Notes: generated from the letters alone by a model not told the origin. Positions 26,374 through 36,958 are shown, numbered from the stretch's first letter. The stretch is DNA of 64,000 nucleotides from Desulfobulbus sp. (GCA_009780825.1 WQZH01000002.1:1-64000); one strand, 5' to 3'. Numbers and translations: made by a program.

Positions 26374-27525
26374 CTAGACCAATTCCGCCATCACCCGGTT
26401 GGCCAGAGGCAATCCTTTGTCGGTGAGCAACAGCCTGTCGCCGCACAGTGCGAGCAGGCGCTGATCAAGGAGGCGGGCGAGTGCGGGTCCGTAATATTGG
26501 GGCAGGTCGATGTCAAATTGCTGCCTGAGGCCTGAGAGCGATACTCCGCCCGTCATCCGCAGCCCCATGACCACTGTTTCGCGGAAAGCCGCCTCTCGGT
26601 CGAGCCGCTCCGTCTCGCGCCATACCGACAGTCCCGCCGCCACCTTCCGACAGAAGGTGTCCAGATCGGCCACGGCGAACCGCCGTTCTCCATTCAGGGC
26701 GGAGACCGCTCCCGGCCCCAGTCCCAGATAGAAACCGTTTTGCCAGTAGTTGGCATTATGCCGGCACTCTCTGCCGGTGGCGGCATAGTTGGAAATTTCG
26801 TAACGCACCAAATCACTTCGAGCAATGGCCGCTTCGAGGGCGGCCATCATCGCCAGGATCTCGTCTTCTCCGGGCAGGTGCCACTCTCCTCGGCCAACCG
26901 CTTGCGCAAAGGATGAGCCCTCCTCGATCGTCAGCTCGTACATCGACAGATGACCCGGGGCGAGATCCATGACCTGCTCCAGGGTAGCCTTCCAGGCGGC
27001 GACCGTTTGATTGGGCAGGCCGTACATCAGATCGAAACTGACATTGTCGAACCCTGCCTGGCGGGCCGCCGCGATCACCTCCAACGCCTCGGCGCCGGTA
27101 TGAATGCGCCCGAGCAGACGCAACTCCGCATCGTTCAATGACTGCACGCCGATGGAGAGCCGGTTGCAGCCGGCCCGGCGCAACTGGAGCAACCCGGCGG
27201 CGCGGATGGTGCCGGGATTGATTTCGACGGTGATCTCCGGCTCTTCGGCGGCAAAGGAAAACAGGTGCCGCGCCTGGGCCAACAGATCATCCAGGGCCTC
27301 GGCTGGCAGCACCGACGGGGTGCCGCCGCCGAAAAAGACGGTGGCAAAGGAGAGCGACCTCACCTCGGGCAGCGCGGCGGCCTGGCGCATCTGTTCCCGG
27401 ACCCCGGCAAGGAACCGGTCGATGTCGCCCGCTTGCGGCGGAAAGGAATAAAAACTGCAATACGGGCATTTGCGGAGGCAGAAGGGGACATGCACATAGA
27501 GCCCAGCCTGGGCGGCGAGGTCCAT
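26374..27525 (-). CDS. hemW: Radical SAM protein HemW (HemN-like)
   Basis: A 383-residue radical SAM protein with GLYVHVPFCLRKCPYCSF; the CxxxCxxC cluster site is followed by the family Phe. GGGTPS, EINPG and RLSIGVQSLND follow in order, and the C-terminal HemN-type domain is present. HemW acts as a heme chaperone and lacks coproporphyrinogen oxidase activity in tested cases. The start ATG 27525 overlaps the radC stop (TGATG), giving translational coupling; a longer N-terminal frame inside radC has no support. Confidence 0.93.
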   Translation of the reverse strand: MDLAAQAGLYVHVPFCLRKCPYCSFYSFPPQAGDIDRFLAGVREQMRQAAALPEVRSLSFATVFFGGGTPSVLPAEALDDLLAQARHLFSFAAEEPEITVEINPGTIRAAGLLQLRRAGCNRLSIGVQSLNDAELRLLGRIHTGAEALEVIAAARQAGFDNVSFDLMYGLPNQTVAAWKATLEQVMDLAPGHLSMYELTIEEGSSFAQAVGRGEWHLPGEDEILAMMAALEAAIARSDLVRYEISNYAATGRECRHNANYWQNGFYLGLGPGAVSALNGERRFAVADLDTFCRKVAAGLSVWRETERLDREAAFRETVVMGLRMTGGVSLSGLRQQFDIDLPQYYGPALARLLDQRLLALCGDRLLLTDKGLPLANRVMAELV

Positions 27526-28262
27526 CAGGCGGTCCGTTCGAGGAGGAGGCGGCAATCTTCCCGAATTCGCGCCATGATCCCCTGGTCGGCAAAACTGTAC
27601 ACCGTCTCCCCGCTGCCAATGATCAGGTGATCGAGCAGTCGGATGTGCATGAGCGAGCAGATCAGGTGGAGCGTGCGGGTCAGTTCTTCGTCCTGGCTGG
27701 AGGGACTCAGAGTACCGGAAGGGTGATTGTGGGCGAGAATCAGGGCACTGGCGTTGCGGGCCAGCGCCGCCTTGACCAGTTCGCGGGGATAGACAGTATT
27801 CGTTGTTACCGTACCCTCGGCCACCACCGCCGAATCGATGATCGCATGGGAGGCGTCGAGAAAAATCACGGTGAGCACTTCGTGTTGCAGCCCACGCATG
27901 GAGTGGATCAGATAATCAGCCACCTCACGGGAGGAGCGGACATAGTGCTTGCCGACAATGCGCTGGCGCAGGTAGCGTCGAGCCACCCCCTGGATGAAAC
28001 GCAGGGCAAAAATATTTTTGGGCCCGATGCCCTTGATCTGCTGCAACTCTGCCGGCGCGGCGTCGAGCACCGCGGGCAGGGTCGCAAACCTGACGAGCGC
28101 CGATCGGGCCGCTTCTTTGCAGTCAGAACGAGGTGTGCCGAAGGTCAGCAGCAGTTCAACGATCTCGCTGTCAGTGAAGGCGTCTATACCTTGGGCAAGG
28201 AACTTGTCGCGAAGACGTTGTCGATGACCCTCTCCTTTCTCTTGCCAGCCGCTCTTGTGCAA
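27525..28262 (-). CDS. radC: RadC family JAB/MPN-domain protein
   Basis: A 245-residue protein with N-terminal helix-hairpin-helix region (LQQIKGIGPKNIFALR) and a C-terminal JAB domain with the metal motif AHNHPSGTLSPSSQDEELT and the preceding EGTVTTNTVYPRE. The family was once tied to DNA repair but its role is unproven. The start is TTG at 28262 with AAGGAA upstream; no nearby ATG gives the usual N-terminus. It is translationally coupled to hemW. Confidence 0.93.
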   Translation of the reverse strand: MHKSGWQEKGEGHRQRLRDKFLAQGIDAFTDSEIVELLLTFGTPRSDCKEAARSALVRFATLPAVLDAAPAELQQIKGIGPKNIFALRFIQGVARRYLRQRIVGKHYVRSSREVADYLIHSMRGLQHEVLTVIFLDASHAIIDSAVVAEGTVTTNTVYPRELVKAALARNASALILAHNHPSGTLSPSSQDEELTRTLHLICSLMHIRLLDHLIIGSGETVYSFADQGIMARIREDCRLLLERTA

Positions 28263-28426
28263 GGGCGTTCCTTCGTCTAGATGTTGCAGAGTGGTAAGGA
28301 ATCAACCAGCCATAGCTTGCCTTGCCTCAACCACTCTTGTTCGTCCCAAGTTCTTTTGCAAGAACGATCCACCTCTTATGCCGTCCGCACACGCTGCGCT
28401 GAGCGGGCAAGAGCGGAAGGCGAGGT

Positions 28427-31400
28427 TCATTGCATATTCAAGAAACCGGACAATTCCCTGCGAATCCGTGACAGCGTTTCGGCACAAGGATACTCTTCGC
28501 CGCTGCGCACCCGATCATACATGGTCTGAGCCTCCTGGCCCAACTCCTCCAAGCCGCACTGCTGAATCATTCCCTTGAGGGTATGGCAGGCCAGGTTCAG
28601 TTCCTCCTTGTTCTGTCCAGCCAGCGCCTTATCGGCCAGGTCGAGATACTCCGTCAGGCTTCTGCGCGCTGAATTAACCAATTTTGCGACCTGCGCGTCG
28701 GGTAAACGGGTGGCTTGCTTGATGCTGTGAGCGATTGCCGCCACCAGTTCCTCCCCGCTTTTAACCTCCCTTTCCGGGGCAGACTCCACCGGCAGGACAT
28801 CTTGCTCTTTGGGCATGTCCTGGGGCCCGGACCGAGCAGGCTGGTCCGACGCGATACCATGGAGGCGTTGCTGTTTCTCAATCTGCGGGAGCAATTCACT
28901 AAGCGTTGTCATAAGCTGCTGATATTTAAAAGGTTTGCTGACATAGGCGTCCATGCCGACCTCCAGACATCTTTTACGGTCTTCGCTCATGGCATGAGCC
29001 GTCATGGCGACAATCGGAATATGACCACCTTGGAGTTTGTTGCGCAAAATTGCCATCAGGTCGGCGGGGACAGCCACGGTTGTTTCACCTTCCTGTTCGA
29101 TGGAGCGGATGACTTCAGTAGCGGTAATGCCGTCCATGTGCGGCATTTGCACATCCATGAGAACCAGATCGTACACGCTGTTCGCCAAGGCCTCCAGTGC
29201 TTCGAAACCGGTATTGGCGGTCTCCACCTGATGGCTTTCCTCCAGCATCATACGGGCCACATCCCGGTTCATCTGGTTGTCGTCCACGACCAGAATCCGT
29301 AAATCCTGGATGGATTGGATTCTGGACAAAGTGGAAGCAGAAATGACAGTGTCTTCTTCCTTGGCTGGCTCGGCGGGAATGACAACATGGACCGAAGTGC
29401 CGACATTGATCGTGCTTTCCGCCCAGATGCGCCCGCCCATCAACCCGACGAGCTGTCTGGAGATGGCCAGACCAAGGCCGGCGCCGCTGTACTGGCGGGA
29501 ATACGAGGAATCAATTTGCTCGAATCGGTTGAAAACGGAATCGAGTTTCTCCTGGGGAATGCCAATACCCGTGTCAGAGACAATAAAATGCAGCAATATG
29601 GGGCCAGAGGTCTTCGGCTCGTCCTGAGTGACGGAGATGGAGATCGACCCGGCAGGGGTAAATTTGACGGCATTGCCGACCAGATTGAGCAGAATCTGCC
29701 GCAAACGCATTTCATCGCCTATAAACAGGGCCGGCAACGACGATGGCGGTTCAGCGAGCCGCAACTGTATCCCTTTTTCCATTGCCGACACATTCATGAT
29801 GGAAAGAACGCTTTCCAGCAAACCACGCAGGTTGAATGGTCCTACGTAGAGCTGGAGTTGGCCGGCCTCCATTTTGGAAAAATCAAGGATGTCATCGAGC
29901 AAACGCAGCAGGTTTTCCGCGGAAATGGCCACCGTTTTCATCAGGTAGCGGCGCTGTTCCTCGGTTTTCGCCTTTTGTGCGAGCGAGGTCATGCCGATGA
30001 TAGCATTCATGGGGGTGCGGATTTCATGACTCATGTTGGCCAAGAAAAGGGTTTTCTCCTTGTCCGATTCCTCAGCGCGTAGCTTGGCGTCCTGATATCC
30101 GGTAATGGATTTTTGTACCTGGTCGGCCATGTCGTTCAGCGCCGCCCCCAATTGTCCCATCTCGTCGTTCTTGATTATGGGCAGACGGGCGCTCAGATCG
30201 CCTGCCTTGAAACGGTTAATGCTTCTGATAATGTTGAGGATTCGCCCGGTCATGCTGGAAGCGATCCAGGTGGCGATGACAATGACAATGACAATCATGA
30301 CCAAGGTGGAGATGGTCAGTATCCATCCAGATTTCTTAATGGAGTTGCTGATGGTCGTCAGCGTTTCCTTTCGATCACGCTCCAAGGTGTTTTCATACTC
30401 CTGGGTGATTACCTTGAGTTTTTCGGCAGTTTCCGTGGCCGCCCGGTGGAATTCATTGATATCGGCACCAATGGTGACAAAGCCGAACCCCCGTTGACTT
30501 GCACCGTACATACCGGTGTAATACGGGATGGTGGCAGCGGTGGTGAGTTTCCAGCGGCCGGTCCAGAAGATGACAAAGGAGCCGGATCCGCCGTACTGGG
30601 TCAGCGACATCCAGCCGCTGCACTGAGGGGCAAAATTGAGGTAACGGCAATCCAGCCCGACCAGACCGGCTTTGGAGAATGCGGGAACCGGTTTTTTCTT
30701 GTTGGTCTGTTCCAGAAATTGAGGCGCCGTCTTCTCAAAAGCGCTGAATGAACCGTTGGCCGCTTCCCAGAAGGGCAGAAGCTCGGCGCTGATCCAAGGC
30801 AGGACTTCTTCGCCGGTTTCCGGGTTGTAACCAACGATGGAATGGTCGCGGGGATGGCAAATACTACGTCCTTGATAATCCCAGATAAAAGCATAGTTGC
30901 CGCTGCCGGCGTCGGGGATGGCGGAAAAGTGTTCCTCGGTGGGCAAGACATGGTCGGTGAATTCTTTGAGATGGGTATGGTCGAGGGCCATGGTGACATA
31001 GCCGATTTTCTTCCCTTCCCTGAAGACCGGAGATACCCAGCGCACGATGCCCTGAAAGCGCTTGCCCACCGGATTTTCCTTGCCGGCGTATCCGGCTTTT
31101 TCCGGCTCGAAGGGGATGCCCTGCTTCTGGGCTGCGGCAGGAGTGTACATGCCGACAATCGGTGACGGCACATACGGGCCGATCACCTTGGAAACGTAGA
31201 TTTCCCCCTCCTTCAGCTGTTGCGCTGCCTCAAAGTAATCTTCCGCCTTGCACCATGTGTTTTCCCGGCGCGAGATATTGCGCAACTCCGGAGGCAGCAC
31301 ATTGGTCAACGATATCTTGATTTTTTCCTGACCATTGAGATCGTAGAACGTCATCTCGTGGTAGACCGGCTGCATCGTATGGATGCCTATGCTGACAGGG

Positions 31401-31975
31401 GGAGTGTAATGAAAATCTTTCTTATTTTCAGGTGCACCGTATTCCACCTGCGTAGGCGTGTTGTCAGGCGCCGGATTTTCTTTGGGCTCCCAGGCTGTCT
31501 GTTCCTTGTTGAGAACCCATTCGGCAGGACGCACTACTTCTTTCTTGTACGCGGAGACGAACTTCCGATAGGATTCTTCATTGACCGGCAGCGATGTCGC
31601 CAGAATAATGGTGCTATCCCTGTCATAGAGAAAATACGCCACCTGCTCGGCCAAGCCGACGGTGCGCCGTTCCATGGTCTCCCTGGATTTGAGGTCCAAG
31701 GCACTGATGGAACTTTGGGTAGCCAGATCGCCAGTCTGACTCACCAAGTCCTGAGTGGCGCGCACCATCTCATTTGATTTGGTTATGAATGTTTCGCCGA
31801 GGTCTTTTACCTGGTGGTCAGCCATCCACAACAAGCCAGTCAGAGGCAGAACCTTAATGACCACAAAAAGGAGGATCAGCTTTTCGCGCATGCCGAACCT
31901 GCTGATTCTGACGGTCGATTGGCTAGGAGTTGACGACTCTTCAGGGCTGAAGAACGATTTTGTCGGCTCGGTCAT
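28427..31975 (-). CDS. Hybrid sensor histidine kinase: Cache-HAMP-HisKA-HATPase-REC-HPt
   Basis: An 1182-residue membrane kinase. TM1 about 32-50, a very large periplasmic part of about 490 residues with two Cache-like PYYTGMYG and HPRDHSIVGYNPETGEE segments, TM2 about 547-570, HAMP (FKAGDLSARLP), HisKA with His near 649 (MSHEIRTPMNAIIGMTSLAQ), HATPase to about 870 (DTGIGIP, GAGLGLAIS), a receiver about 890-1030 with LVLMDVQMP, and an HPt domain with CHTLKG near 1128. This is a full internal phosphorelay. No response regulator with an output domain is adjacent, so its target lies elsewhere. The sensed ligand is unknown; a Cache domain suggests a small molecule. Confidence 0.92.
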   Translation of the reverse strand: MTEPTKSFFSPEESSTPSQSTVRISRFGMREKLILLFVVIKVLPLTGLLWMADHQVKDLGETFITKSNEMVRATQDLVSQTGDLATQSSISALDLKSRETMERRTVGLAEQVAYFLYDRDSTIILATSLPVNEESYRKFVSAYKKEVVRPAEWVLNKEQTAWEPKENPAPDNTPTQVEYGAPENKKDFHYTPPVSIGIHTMQPVYHEMTFYDLNGQEKIKISLTNVLPPELRNISRRENTWCKAEDYFEAAQQLKEGEIYVSKVIGPYVPSPIVGMYTPAAAQKQGIPFEPEKAGYAGKENPVGKRFQGIVRWVSPVFREGKKIGYVTMALDHTHLKEFTDHVLPTEEHFSAIPDAGSGNYAFIWDYQGRSICHPRDHSIVGYNPETGEEVLPWISAELLPFWEAANGSFSAFEKTAPQFLEQTNKKKPVPAFSKAGLVGLDCRYLNFAPQCSGWMSLTQYGGSGSFVIFWTGRWKLTTAATIPYYTGMYGASQRGFGFVTIGADINEFHRAATETAEKLKVITQEYENTLERDRKETLTTISNSIKKSGWILTISTLVMIVIVIVIATWIASSMTGRILNIIRSINRFKAGDLSARLPIIKNDEMGQLGAALNDMADQVQKSITGYQDAKLRAEESDKEKTLFLANMSHEIRTPMNAIIGMTSLAQKAKTEEQRRYLMKTVAISAENLLRLLDDILDFSKMEAGQLQLYVGPFNLRGLLESVLSIMNVSAMEKGIQLRLAEPPSSLPALFIGDEMRLRQILLNLVGNAVKFTPAGSISISVTQDEPKTSGPILLHFIVSDTGIGIPQEKLDSVFNRFEQIDSSYSRQYSGAGLGLAISRQLVGLMGGRIWAESTINVGTSVHVVIPAEPAKEEDTVISASTLSRIQSIQDLRILVVDDNQMNRDVARMMLEESHQVETANTGFEALEALANSVYDLVLMDVQMPHMDGITATEVIRSIEQEGETTVAVPADLMAILRNKLQGGHIPIVAMTAHAMSEDRKRCLEVGMDAYVSKPFKYQQLMTTLSELLPQIEKQQRLHGIASDQPARSGPQDMPKEQDVLPVESAPEREVKSGEELVAAIAHSIKQATRLPDAQVAKLVNSARRSLTEYLDLADKALAGQNKEELNLACHTLKGMIQQCGLEELGQEAQTMYDRVRSGEEYPCAETLSRIRRELSGFLNMQ

Positions 31976-32239
31976 GGGAGGTGCATGTCTGGTTCAATGA
32001 AAGAACAACGATGATACCGGCAGCAAGTTAGAATCAATACGCCATGATCTCAATCAAATCCCTTCAGCATTGCTTGCTCTTTCGGCTTGCCGGCGTGAGC
32101 CAAGCGACGAAAACCCTGCTTGGCGCCCAGATAATTTCTTTTCCTCCCCATGTTAGCATTCGGGAAGGGAACCGACAAAGATAATCGAGATTTTTGTTCA
32201 TTTCCGGTGGCGCGGTCATGACCTGCACCCGGGTTCCGC

Positions 32240-33667
32240 CTATGCGCCCAATTCCTGCTGAAAGAGCTTGTTGGCCAACTGCGGATTGGCCTGCCCTTTG
32301 GTCTTCTGCATCAACTGGCCGACGAAAAAGCCCATCACCTTGGTTTTGCCTTCGCGGAATTGTTGCACTTGATCCGGGTTGGCGGCCAGAATCTCCCGCA
32401 CCAGCCCCGCAAGCTGGCCTTCGTCGCTCATCTGTATCAGCCCTCTGGCCTTGACGATCACCTCTGGATCGTCGCCGCTGACGAGCATTTCACTCAAGAC
32501 CGTTTTGGCGATCTTGCCGGAAATGGCTCCTTCTTCGGTCATGATAAGCAACCGGGCCAATTGACGCGGTTGAATCGGACACTCATTGATCCGCTCTGGG
32601 CCATAGTCGCGCAACAGCTCGGTACCGATGAAATTGGCAAGCTTCTTGGCGTTACCGAACTCCTGGAGGGCCGTCTCAAAAAAGTCGGCCAGCTCACGGG
32701 AAGCGGTGAGAATGGCGGCATCATAATCGCTCAGTTCGAACTGGCTGATAAAACGCTGCCGCCGCTTGTCCGGCAGCTCGGGCAGTTCGGCGCGTAGCCG
32801 CTCGATCCAATCCTCGTCGAGCACCACCGGGACCAAGTCAGGATCCGGAAAATAGCGATAGTCGTGGGCCTCCTCCTTGCCGCGCATCGGTTCGGTCCGT
32901 CCGCGGTCCGTATCCCACAGCAGGGTCTGCTGCACCACTTGCCCGCCTTCGAGGAGGATGTCGCGCTGGCGGCGTTCTTCGTATTCCAGCGCCAGTTGCA
33001 CATTCCGGAACGAATTCATGTTCTTCAGCTCCGTGCGGATGCCGAACTCCTTTTGTCCTTGGGGTCGGAGCGAGATGTTGGCGTCGCAACGGAAACTGCC
33101 CTCCTGCATATTGCCGTCGCAGATGTCGAGATAACGGACAATGGCGTGCAATTTCCTGAGATAGGCGGCCGCCTCCTCGGGCGAACGCAAATCCGGCTCG
33201 GAGACGATCTCCAGCAACGGGGTGCCGGTGCGGTTGAGGTCGACATAACTGACCGGCTCGCAGTCGTCGTGCACCAGCTTGCCGGCATCTTCCTCCATGT
33301 GGATGCGGGTGATGCCGATGGTTTTGGGTGATTGTCCTTCCAGTTCGATCTCCAGGCGGCCATGTTCGCAGATGGGCAGTTCAAACTGGGATATCTGGTA
33401 GCCCTTGGGCAGGTCGGGGTAGAAATAGTTCTTGCGGGCAAACCGGTTTTCCCGATTGAGAGTCGATTCGGTGGCCAACCCCAGCTTGATCGCCGATTCA
33501 ACCACCTTCCGATTGAGTACCGGCAACGAACCGGGCATACCCAGGCAGACCGGACAGGTCTGGGTATTGGGCGGCGCGCCGAACCCGGTGGAGCAGCCGC
33601 AGAAAATCTTGCTTTTGGTCTTCATCTGGGCATGGATTTCCAGCCCGATCACGGTTTCAAATTCCAT
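32240..33667 (-). CDS. gatB: Aspartyl/glutamyl-tRNA amidotransferase subunit B
   Basis: Part of GatCAB, which converts Glu-tRNA(Gln) or Asp-tRNA(Asn) to the amide form. The 475-residue protein begins [20 protein letters not shown] and has the zinc site [19 protein letters not shown], the HMEEDAGK and [17 protein letters not shown] motifs, and a C-terminal YqeY-like domain. ATG 33667 is chosen; a TTG 15 bases upstream is possible, and neither has a good SD. It is last in a tight operon with three upstream genes. gatA and gatC are not in the window. Confidence 0.96.
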   Translation of the reverse strand: MEFETVIGLEIHAQMKTKSKIFCGCSTGFGAPPNTQTCPVCLGMPGSLPVLNRKVVESAIKLGLATESTLNRENRFARKNYFYPDLPKGYQISQFELPICEHGRLEIELEGQSPKTIGITRIHMEEDAGKLVHDDCEPVSYVDLNRTGTPLLEIVSEPDLRSPEEAAAYLRKLHAIVRYLDICDGNMQEGSFRCDANISLRPQGQKEFGIRTELKNMNSFRNVQLALEYEERRQRDILLEGGQVVQQTLLWDTDRGRTEPMRGKEEAHDYRYFPDPDLVPVVLDEDWIERLRAELPELPDKRRQRFISQFELSDYDAAILTASRELADFFETALQEFGNAKKLANFIGTELLRDYGPERINECPIQPRQLARLLIMTEEGAISGKIAKTVLSEMLVSGDDPEVIVKARGLIQMSDEGQLAGLVREILAANPDQVQQFREGKTKVMGFFVGQLMQKTKGQANPQLANKLFQQELGA

Positions 33668-33690
33668 GACAATACTGTTCAATGCAAAGG

Positions 33691-34236
33691 TTATGCTGAT
33701 TGGCCGCCGGTATTGATCCAGGCGCGGATCTTGACCAACTCTTCGTTCCAGAGCTTCGACGCTCTGATATTGACGAACATGCGAAACAGATCGTCGACCA
33801 GCCTGGTCAACTGCTCGATCAGCGCGATCCGCTCCAGGACACGGCCTTCCAGACTCTCGGCCCGGCCGTCGTCCTCGTCGGCACCAGCCGTTTTGGGCAG
33901 GCGGATATTGCGGAACTCGAAGCTCGCCGCCGTCAAGGTGACACTGAATTCATGTTCGCCCCAAGCCAGTCGGATGCGGGCCTGCTCGGGTTTCTTGGCC
34001 AGCCCGAGCCCGGCCCGAGCTTCCTTCAACTCGGTCTGGAGACCACGGCAAATGACCTTTTCGTTGGCTTCGCCCTCGCCGTATTCGAGTAACATGTGTT
34101 TTTCGAACACCACTTGGACATCGCCCCGGCCAGGCACTTCCACACTCCCCCCGCGCTCTTCCGATTTATACCATAGCCAGGCGAGGAATTCCTGACCAAG
34201 AAATCTTTTTTCTTGAATGAGATCGACAAGATCCAT
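33691..34236 (-). CDS. Conserved hypothetical protein, possibly RdgC-related second half
   Basis: A 181-residue soluble protein of unknown function. It begins with [27 protein letters not shown] split after residue 15; the FLGxEFLxWLW block, as I recall, appears in C-terminal parts of RdgC-like proteins of some delta-type bacteria, which I cannot verify here. The rest is charged, with a beta-rich centre ([14 protein letters not shown]) and a helical C-terminus. It sits two genes downstream of an RdgC-like gene with a TPR gene between, and 23 bases before gatB. The start ATG 34236 has a weak GGA. Function not assigned. Confidence 0.75.
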   Translation of the reverse strand: MDLVDLIQEKRFLGQEFLAWLWYKSEERGGSVEVPGRGDVQVVFEKHMLLEYGEGEANEKVICRGLQTELKEARAGLGLAKKPEQARIRLAWGEHEFSVTLTAASFEFRNIRLPKTAGADEDDGRAESLEGRVLERIALIEQLTRLVDDLFRMFVNIRASKLWNEELVKIRAWINTGGQSA

Positions 34237-34269
34237 ACGCGATTCCGTTCGTTTCGTTTCACTGTGGGA

Positions 34270-36081
34270 TTAGAGTTCTAAGCTCAGCGGCTCTCCGGCA
34301 CCCTTTTGCTCCGAGCTCTCGCAGCTTTTCTGGAAAATGGCTGCGGCCCGGCTCCGGTACTGTTTGGCTTCTTCGGGTCTGCGCAGGTTGATATTCAGTT
34401 TGGCCAGTTCTTGGAGTACGGCGGCCACGCTGGGATGATCTGGTCCGTCCGTCGCCTCATTGATCGCCAGGATTTTCAGGTAACACGTTTCAGCATCTTC
34501 ATACCGCCCCACGAGGCGGTATGATTCGGCCAGGCTGTTGAGGGCAATGACCAGTTGCTGATGGTTGGGCCGGAGCGTCTTTTCCCGGATCCGCACCAAT
34601 CGCTCATAGAGAGGAACGGATTCGGATTCCATTTCCACTTCCACATACAGCGATGCCAGTTTCCCCAAGATGGGGACTAGAGAAGGATGCTCCACCCCTT
34701 TTTTCTTTTCAACGATCTCCAGCGCTCTTCTGTACAAAGCCGCCGCCTTGTCGTGCTCGCCCAACATTTCCTGCAGCTCGCCTATCTGAAACCAACTGAT
34801 GCCCATCTCATAGTGGTCCGGTCCCAGCTTCCCGGCCATGGCTGGCATCGACTCCTTGTACAGCAACCCCGCCTTCTGGTGCTGACCGGCAAGGATATAG
34901 GTGCATGCCAGTTCCCTCTGGGCAAGGGGCAGAGCCAGAGGATTGCTGGAGCCATGCTGTCGGGTCAGACGCACAAACGATTCCAGCCAGAGTATGGCCT
35001 CCTGATAGTTATAGAGTGTACGAGCCATCCGTCCCGCGGCGTGCAGAGAGCGAGGATCATCCGGCTCCAGGGCGACCGCCTGCCGGTACAGGATCAGCGC
35101 CTGTTGTAAATCGACCCGGCACTCTGCCAGCTGTCCTCTGCTGAAGGCGATTTTGCCAGGCAGGGAAGAGGAAAGGCCACTCCATTCGGCCAGGCACGCT
35201 TCTGCCGGTTCGGCGTTCCCGTGGCACAAACCATCAATGGCTTCGGCAAGGGCGGGCCGCTCGCCCAACTCTTCGCGCAACCGGGCAAAGACGTTCATGA
35301 TTTGCTGAAAACAGGCGACTTCTTCGGCATAACTGTCGGAAATCAAGGCCAGCTTGTCGGTCATGACGACCAGTTCACGCTGCAATTTGTCGCGCAAGTC
35401 ATCGTCCTGGTCAGCAATGGCCCGCACCAACAAAGCGCGCTTTCCTTCCTCCAGATTGTGCATCCGACTCGCGTATGCATCCAAGGTGAAACGGATCTCC
35501 GGCGGGTCGGGCTCCGACGGAGTCAGAGCGGTTACAAGACCGCTCTGCACGATCGACTCGTCGGACGGCTTCTCCGCAGTCTCTACGGGCGGTTCAGGTT
35601 CGACCGCCTCGTCATCCCGATGCTCCGTTATCGCCGGGCTTGCCTCGGCGCTGCCCGCCGTTTCCGCAACTGCGGCAATGCTCCCGGCACCAGCGGCTTC
35701 AATCGGTCCAGCGTCTTCCAGCACCTCATCATGCCCGGAAAGAACCGGCGCCGATCCAAAGAGAGCCGTGGGCGGCATCCCGTCGGTCCCGGCAGCCGAC
35801 GGCGGAACAGATGATTCGTCGATCAGTTCGGCGTCTTCGTCAACGCTTCGTATTGCACTGACTAGCATCTCCTCGGCGATCAAGGTCTCCGCGGCATCAG
35901 CAGCGGCCGGCATCGGCTCTCTTTCCTGAGGCTCCAGAGATTCCGCCGGCGGCGGAGCAGCATCGGTATCGGATCGGGCTGTAGTTCGTTTAGATCGTCT
36001 GTGCGTGCCCCGCTCTTTCCACACCAGGTACACCACAATCAAGGCAGCCGCAATAAGCGCCCCAAGCGCTGAGCCGTTCAT
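34270..36081 (-). CDS. Membrane-anchored TPR repeat protein
   Basis: A 603-residue protein. One N-terminal membrane helix (residues 4-20, LGALIAAALIVVYLVW), a basic patch, then a long acidic, Ala/Glu/Pro-rich linker to about residue 190, and a C-terminal run of kinesin-light-chain-type TPR repeats (about 320-595; LHAAGRMARTLYNYQEAI, YRRALEIVEKKKGVEHPS, YLKILAINEATDGPDHPS). It should act as a scaffold at the inner membrane. GGAGAC precedes the ATG. Spacing of 33-35 bases to both neighbours puts it in the rdgC-like/gatB operon. Its partner is unknown. Confidence 0.85.
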   Translation of the reverse strand: MNGSALGALIAAALIVVYLVWKERGTHRRSKRTTARSDTDAAPPPAESLEPQEREPMPAAADAAETLIAEEMLVSAIRSVDEDAELIDESSVPPSAAGTDGMPPTALFGSAPVLSGHDEVLEDAGPIEAAGAGSIAAVAETAGSAEASPAITEHRDDEAVEPEPPVETAEKPSDESIVQSGLVTALTPSEPDPPEIRFTLDAYASRMHNLEEGKRALLVRAIADQDDDLRDKLQRELVVMTDKLALISDSYAEEVACFQQIMNVFARLREELGERPALAEAIDGLCHGNAEPAEACLAEWSGLSSSLPGKIAFSRGQLAECRVDLQQALILYRQAVALEPDDPRSLHAAGRMARTLYNYQEAILWLESFVRLTRQHGSSNPLALPLAQRELACTYILAGQHQKAGLLYKESMPAMAGKLGPDHYEMGISWFQIGELQEMLGEHDKAAALYRRALEIVEKKKGVEHPSLVPILGKLASLYVEVEMESESVPLYERLVRIREKTLRPNHQQLVIALNSLAESYRLVGRYEDAETCYLKILAINEATDGPDHPSVAAVLQELAKLNINLRRPEEAKQYRSRAAAIFQKSCESSEQKGAGEPLSLEL

Positions 36082-36116
36082 CTTGTCTCCATCTGTTTAT
36101 CGAGCGGTTGTCTTTT

Positions 36117-36722
36117 TTAGAGCAAAATGGCTGGCCGCATGGCCTCGTACTGCTCCAAGGCCTCCCCTTCAGCCATATGCTGGCCACTCAGCCATGGAAT
36201 CTGCAGGATCAGTGACAAGCTGAAGGTTTCCTTGAATAAATCTTCAAGGAGCGACATCGCTTTTTTGCTGGTCGAAAAAAAGAGCAGGGTATTGTCGGCG
36301 AGATTCCAGCACAGGTCGTAGGTGGCCGGGACTGGCGGCGAGTTGCGGATCAACTCTGAGCGGATACGTTCCTTGATCTCCATCCTGGCCGCGCGCCCGA
36401 GCCGTGGAATCTGCTTTTCCCGCTTGATCCGTTCTTCTTCTTTCATGACAAATTTTCTGAGCACCGCCGGCGCCACCTTGCGCTCATCCACCCGCATGGT
36501 CAGAGCGATATAATCGCCGGCGGCATAGGCACTGTAGGCAAAACCAGCGTCGAACATGTCGGCGACCGACACCCAACCAATGGAATATTCATCCATGGTG
36601 TCGTCGATATCTCGGAAGCTCATGGCCGCGATCCGCTGGCTAGCAATATCCCAAAAAGAGGCAGGCAGTTCACCCACCACCGCAAACCGCGTCAGCGACG
36701 CCGATCCTGTCAACAATCCCAT
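36117..36722 (-). CDS. RdgC-like recombination-associated protein, short form
   Basis: A 201-residue protein resembling the N-terminal two thirds of RdgC: IGWVSVADMFDAGF, then RVDERKVAPAVLRKFVMKEEE, EIKERIRSELIRNSPPVP, and the beta segment NTLLFFSTSKKAMSLLEDLF. Full RdgC is about 300 residues and forms a ring round DNA that limits RecA. Here the C-terminal part is missing and may be supplied by the gene at 33691. ATG 36722 is preferred (GGAAAG upstream); ATG 36734 is also possible. First gene of a four-gene operon ending with gatB. Confidence 0.75.
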   Translation of the reverse strand: MGLLTGSASLTRFAVVGELPASFWDIASQRIAAMSFRDIDDTMDEYSIGWVSVADMFDAGFAYSAYAAGDYIALTMRVDERKVAPAVLRKFVMKEEERIKREKQIPRLGRAARMEIKERIRSELIRNSPPVPATYDLCWNLADNTLLFFSTSKKAMSLLEDLFKETFSLSLILQIPWLSGQHMAEGEALEQYEAMRPAILL

Positions 36723-36910
36723 ATGCTTTCCCATTCCGTCATATAGAACGGACAATCCGCTTCCCGTTCGATTAAAGCCAATGATGGTGAGATTGTACTC
36801 GCAAACCGGCCAGGAAACCATAGGGAAATGTGGCGATAACATCCGCAACCGCTGGAGTGGGAAGGCTTGGCGCGGATGGCAAATAATAGGCCCGCAGGAG
36901 CCGTTTTTCA

Positions 36911-36939
36911 TTGACACGCGAAAAAGAAGTTAGTAGAGA
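36911..36939 (+). promoter_or_regulatory. Candidate promoter for the tRNA pair
   Basis: Perfect TTGACA at 36911-36916, 17-base spacer, then TAGAGA at 36934-36939, about 20 bases before tRNA-Lys. Confidence 0.45.
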
Positions 36940-36958
36940 GACACTTCTCGAAGTAAGA

